A stretch of DNA of 64,000 bases from an uncultured Lachnospiraceae bacterium (lineage in GTDB: Bacteria; Bacillota; Clostridia; Lachnospirales; Lachnospiraceae), in contig CANAPP010000001.1 in assembly GCA_947363565.1 (NCBI GenBank), positions 1 through 64,000 of the forward strand, read 5' to 3'. Positions 60,943 to 64,000 of the stretch are shown here, one piece after another. How positions within the stretch are numbered: position 1 is the stretch's first letter; each line of letters begins with the position of its first letter. The position numbers were made by a program, and so were the translations under genes. The notes under the pieces are model-generated. The model did no database searches, was not told where the DNA came from, and was given only the letters and a program-made list of their open reading frames with translations.

Positions 60943-62133
60943 ATGAGAAGAAGAATAGGAATCATTTTTTTGACGGTTGCGGTAGCTGCGTCTATGTTTG
61001 GGTGCTCCGGGAAGGAGTCATCGAAGAAGGAGTCCGCTAAGGCGGACAGTCCGGAGAAGATCTTTAAAGAGGCTGTAGAGAAGCTTGACAAAGAGAAGAA
61101 TAAGGCCATCGAGACAAAGAGCGTTACCTCTTATGACGACGAGACGGAGGAAGAGGAGTATTACACCTGCATTCTCGACGGGGAGAAGAATATCGTAGAG
61201 CGGATTTCCAAGGACGAGGATGAGACGGGGGTTGTCTATCATTGTTTTAATGTGAAAGAGAAGGACGGATTCGGCGTCTATGTCAATGACGGCCTTACCG
61301 GCGGAAAATGGAAGTACTATCAGGAAGAGCTTGAGGAGGATGCCGAGAGCGAGTATGATTACTGGCTCAGGGAGTTTAATCCGGCTTATACGGAGGAGAA
61401 AGGATACACCAACATCAAGTTTAGCGATGAAGGGGAAGAGGAACTAAGCGGTGTGGAGACCATCAAGATCAAGGTGACTGCCGACGAGGCTTATGACAGC
61501 GGAGAACGTGCGGAAAAGGACATGACGAGGGAGAGCGTGCTTTCAGAGTACGGCTGGAGTGAGGAAGAGGTGGCGCTTGTCGACGGTTTTTCCGAAATTC
61601 TTGATAATTATGTAAATGCCAGCAATGCCAGCGAGGGGGAGACGACGGTGGAGTCTGTCCTGACGGTGTGGATCGATAAGGAAGCGCACACGCTGCTTAA
61701 GAGCCGCTCGGCCACCAATATCGCCAGCGCTCAGGATGACGGCACGAAGAAAGCATTAGAGACGTTCAACAACGAATACTGGAAGGTGGATATGATCCAT
61801 CAGAACATGGAAGACGGGATGTCAAAAGAGGATGCGAAAAAAGCGTTGGAGGACGACCTTAAAGCGATGGAGACTCCGGTGGAGACCGAAGGAGACGCAG
61901 AGGCGGCAGGCGAAGAGTTCAGTGATGAGGAAGGTATGGACGAATTCGCGGCAGTTTCAAAGATCGTCGTGACGAAAAAGATCATGGCCGGCAAGGACTG
62001 CCCCGAGATAGGAGAGCTTCCGAAAGATGCTGAGAAGATAAAGCAGGCAGAATATTTTGAAGGGGGCTTTGACGCCCTGGAAGACGATGACTACTTCGGG
62101 GAGGACGATGAATTTGAGGATGAATTTGAGTAA
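60943..62133 (+). CDS. Putative lipoprotein of unknown function
   Basis: The 396-residue protein has a short lipoprotein signal (RRRIGIIFLTVAVAASMFGC) with a cysteine at about residue 20 as the likely lipidated residue, a Lys/Ser/Glu spacer, and a soluble exterior domain of about 300 residues that is unusually acidic. The layout, including a central YYTCILDGEKNIVER strand and a repeat of it as a DUF-type outer domain, is seen in several uncharacterised Clostridia lipoproteins, but I cannot name the family. The tail is almost all Asp/Glu (EDDDYFGEDDEFEDEFE). ATG at 60943 has AGGAGG 6 bases upstream; one at 60940 is also possible. Its last 14 bases overlap the next gene. Confidence 0.72.
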   Translation: MRRRIGIIFLTVAVAASMFGCSGKESSKKESAKADSPEKIFKEAVEKLDKEKNKAIETKSVTSYDDETEEEEYYTCILDGEKNIVERISKDEDETGVVYHCFNVKEKDGFGVYVNDGLTGGKWKYYQEELEEDAESEYDYWLREFNPAYTEEKGYTNIKFSDEGEEELSGVETIKIKVTADEAYDSGERAEKDMTRESVLSEYGWSEEEVALVDGFSEILDNYVNASNASEGETTVESVLTVWIDKEAHTLLKSRSATNIASAQDDGTKKALETFNNEYWKVDMIHQNMEDGMSKEDAKKALEDDLKAMETPVETEGDAEAAGEEFSDEEGMDEFAAVSKIVVTKKIMAGKDCPEIGELPKDAEKIKQAEYFEGGFDALEDDDYFGEDDEFEDEFE

Positions 62134-64000
62134 AAGAAATACGGGAAAAAGGATACTGGCGCTGCTCTTGGCGCTGATGATCCCCGCAGGCTCTGTCTGC
62201 GCGTCAGATGCGCCGGCACCGGTTCCGGAAGGGACTGCTGCCAAAGAGACAGTAGATCCTGCTGACGGGGGAACTATAGAAGCGGATCCGCAGGCCGGGA
62301 TTGCGGAAAATGGTGATCTTAAGGAGGATACGGAAGATAATTCTGAAGGGGATCACCCCCTAAAAAAAATCAGAAGGATAGAGACGTCAGCGGAAGTGAC
62401 AAAATTATACGGCGAAGTGTTCACCCTCGAGGCGAAACTGACGGACCAGCCGGAGGGCGAAGACGTGGAGTCGGAAAAAGGAGCGGATGCAAAAGGAACC
62501 TCTGCAGATGCCGGGCAGCCGGCACAGACTCCGGCATCAGTTACGTCAGAGCAGCCGATGCAGAACCAGCCTGTAGGCATGCCAGTGCAGCCAGCACAGG
62601 AACCGGCAGGGAATACACCTGAACAGACGGAAACCAATGCCGGCACCGGCGGGGCTGCAAACGAAGCACCGGCGGACGGCGTACGTTTGGAAGGGGAAAA
62701 GGAGGAACCCTTTGACCAGGAAACCGTGCCGGAGGATATCTTTCGGTATGCATCTGCCGCCCCTGGCATCGCGGTGGTCGAGCAGGATGAATCCGGCGTA
62801 GACAGAATCCGGGCAGTGGGAATCGGTGATACGGTGATCACGGTCACTGCGCCGGAGACGGAAGAGTACGAAAAGGCAGAAGCCAGGGTTCTCCTTCATG
62901 TCATCTTGCCGGAGGATGCTGCGCCGCTTGGAAATGCGGTGATCAATGCCATGTCCCTGCTGCCGGGATGCAACCTTACCGCCGCAGACAACGTAAAGGA
63001 CGGGATCAGCCTGAAGTGGGGCAAGGTCGAAGGGGCGAAGGGCTATTATCTGGAGCGGAGCACCACGGGGAAAGCTCCCTGGACAAGGATAAAGACTGCG
63101 GCAAATGCGGATGATCTGGCTTACCTTGATCCGCAGGTAACGGAAGGTGATGCCTACTATTACCGGTTAAAGGCGTTCGATGCGTCCGGGAAGGAAGGGC
63201 TTACCGGAGCGTCAAAAAAGGTTGTCCGTCTCATCGCGCCGGTGATAAGCGTAGGGCTTGCGGCTACGGGCACAGAGCTAAAGTGGAACCGGGTCAAAGG
63301 CTGCAGCGGATATTACGTATACCGGCGGGAAGCGTCGAAGAATGACTGGACCGTGGCGGCTGCCATCACCCAGCCCGGCGAGATCAGTTGGCGCGACACG
63401 GCGGCAGGAAACGGAGTTACCTATATTTATTCGGTAAGGGCGTACAAAGGAAGCTCCTTAAGCGATTACGCCGGAGGAAAGAGCTATATGCGGGTAGCGG
63501 CGCCGTCGGTTAAGAGCTTTAAGCGAAAGTCCGCCACAAAGTTCAAGCTGGCCTGGAAGACTAATCCTGTTGCGTCCGGCTACCAGATCCAGTATGCCCA
63601 GAACGGGACATTCATAGGAGCCAAAAAGGTAACGGTAAAGAAAGCCAAGACGTCAAGCCGCACCTTATCTGGGCTTTCCAAAAACAAAGGCTATTACGCG
63701 AGGATCCGCGCGTACAAAAAATCGGGAGATACGACGTATTATTCCGGATGGTCCGCGGCCAGCAATGTGAAAAAGACGAGGAAGGCAAAAGCAACACCGC
63801 TCACAAAGAAGAAAAAGGTGTTTGAGCTTAGGGCGCAGTCGGGGCAGAAGATGTTCCAGTACGATACGCTGCAGGGCTCCTGCACGGACGGAAAATTTGC
63901 CTACTATCTCATGTACAACAGAAAGACCGTCAACTGCAAGATCGTAAAGGTAAGAAGGTCTAACCTTGAAGTCGAGCAGGTGTCAGGCGCGCTTGACGTC
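62120..64000 (+). CDS. Secreted Ig-like/FN3 surface protein, cut off by window end
   Basis: An open frame of at least 627 codons runs to the last base with no stop. It has a basic start and signal peptide (ILALLLALMIPAGSVCAS), then a Big2-type Ig-like domain whose first half (TSAEVTKLYGEVFTLEAKL, near residue 95) is parted from its second half (ASAAPGIAVVEQ to TAPETEEYEKAEARVLL, about 212-260) by about 95 residues rich in Glu, Pro, Ala, Gln and Gly. Fibronectin-III-like modules follow from about 290 to 560. The start is unsure: ATG at 62108, ATG at 62120 and TTG at 62126 are in frame, and GAGG lies 6 bases before the TTG. It overlaps the lipoprotein gene, so they are coupled. Confidence 0.8.
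   Translation, partial: MNLSKRNTGKRILALLLALMIPAGSVCASDAPAPVPEGTAAKETVDPADGGTIEADPQAGIAENGDLKEDTEDNSEGDHPLKKIRRIETSAEVTKLYGEVFTLEAKLTDQPEGEDVESEKGADAKGTSADAGQPAQTPASVTSEQPMQNQPVGMPVQPAQEPAGNTPEQTETNAGTGGAANEAPADGVRLEGEKEEPFDQETVPEDIFRYASAAPGIAVVEQDESGVDRIRAVGIGDTVITVTAPETEEYEKAEARVLLHVILPEDAAPLGNAVINAMSLLPGCNLTAADNVKDGISLKWGKVEGAKGYYLERSTTGKAPWTRIKTAANADDLAYLDPQVTEGDAYYYRLKAFDASGKEGLTGASKKVVRLIAPVISVGLAATGTELKWNRVKGCSGYYVYRREASKNDWTVAAAITQPGEISWRDTAAGNGVTYIYSVRAYKGSSLSDYAGGKSYMRVAAPSVKSFKRKSATKFKLAWKTNPVASGYQIQYAQNGTFIGAKKVTVKKAKTSSRTLSGLSKNKGYYARIRAYKKSGDTTYYSGWSAASNVKKTRKAKATPLTKKKKVFELRAQSGQKMFQYDTLQGSCTDGKFAYYLMYNRKTVNCKIVKVRRSNLEVEQVSGALDV

Overview
This 64 kb window reads as chromosomal core genome of a spore-forming Gram-positive anaerobe of the class Clostridia, most likely a member of the Lachnospiraceae with roughly 50% GC. 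The assignment rests on gene content: sporulation genes (sigK, gpr, spoIIP), CodY, RNase J, IreB, two LCP ligases, a CIRCE-controlled groESL operon, DUF5688- and DUF6106-type proteins typical of this family, and Ig-like/FN3 surface proteins. I see no rRNA, tRNA, CRISPR array, transposase gene or prophage. The genus cannot be named safely from sequence reading alone.

Region 1 (1-10,920) is a surface-glycan locus. A leftward operon encodes a large YfhO-type membrane protein, a DegT-type sugar aminotransferase, a CsbB/ArnC-type polyprenyl-phosphate glycosyltransferase and an ATP-grasp ligase. A convergent flippase overlaps its end, and a second leftward pair (CapK/PaaK-like adenylating enzyme plus a ketopantoate-reductase-like enzyme) lies beyond. 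Together they look able to make an amino sugar, load it on a lipid carrier, flip it, and transfer it to a surface acceptor, possibly with an acyl or aminoacyl decoration. This is the most system-like part of the window.

Region 2 (11,155-19,724) is cell-envelope biogenesis: a secreted GH25 muramidase, two LCP ligases flanking glmS, and a membrane protein with a cohesin-like exterior and an acidic Phe/Thr-rich repeat tail inside. Region 3 (19,802-32,993) is housekeeping: YdcF, MntP, PrmA, RsmE, a cysteine desulfurase-ThiI pair, an HPr-like protein without its histidine, MtaB, the conserved ireB-ruvX-DUF1292-fur-rnj run, TrmR-TrhP for tRNA wobble hydroxylation/methoxylation, and sigK.

Region 4 (33,206-48,698) carries comM-dprA-topA-codY, groESL, guaB, galM, a membrane-anchored amidase, a chorismate mutase-shikimate kinase fusion, a YqeG-type phosphatase, efp and a DUF5688 protein. 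Region 5 (48,776-53,112) is a leftward polyamine-uptake operon (XRE-cupin regulator, PotA, PotB, fused PotC-PotD). Region 6 (53,266-64,000) has gpr-spoIIP, a ParE/ParC-type topoisomerase pair, an orphan LytTR regulator, a lipoprotein, and a secreted Ig-like/FN3 protein cut off by the window end.

Genes are closely packed; no gene-free stretch exceeds 300 bases. Start sites were chosen by Shine-Dalgarno sequences. Promoters and hairpins were found by eye and are unverified. I did not find convincing evidence of a wholly undescribed system; the glycan locus, the cohesin/repeat-tail protein and several unusual fusions or operator layouts are the items most worth testing.
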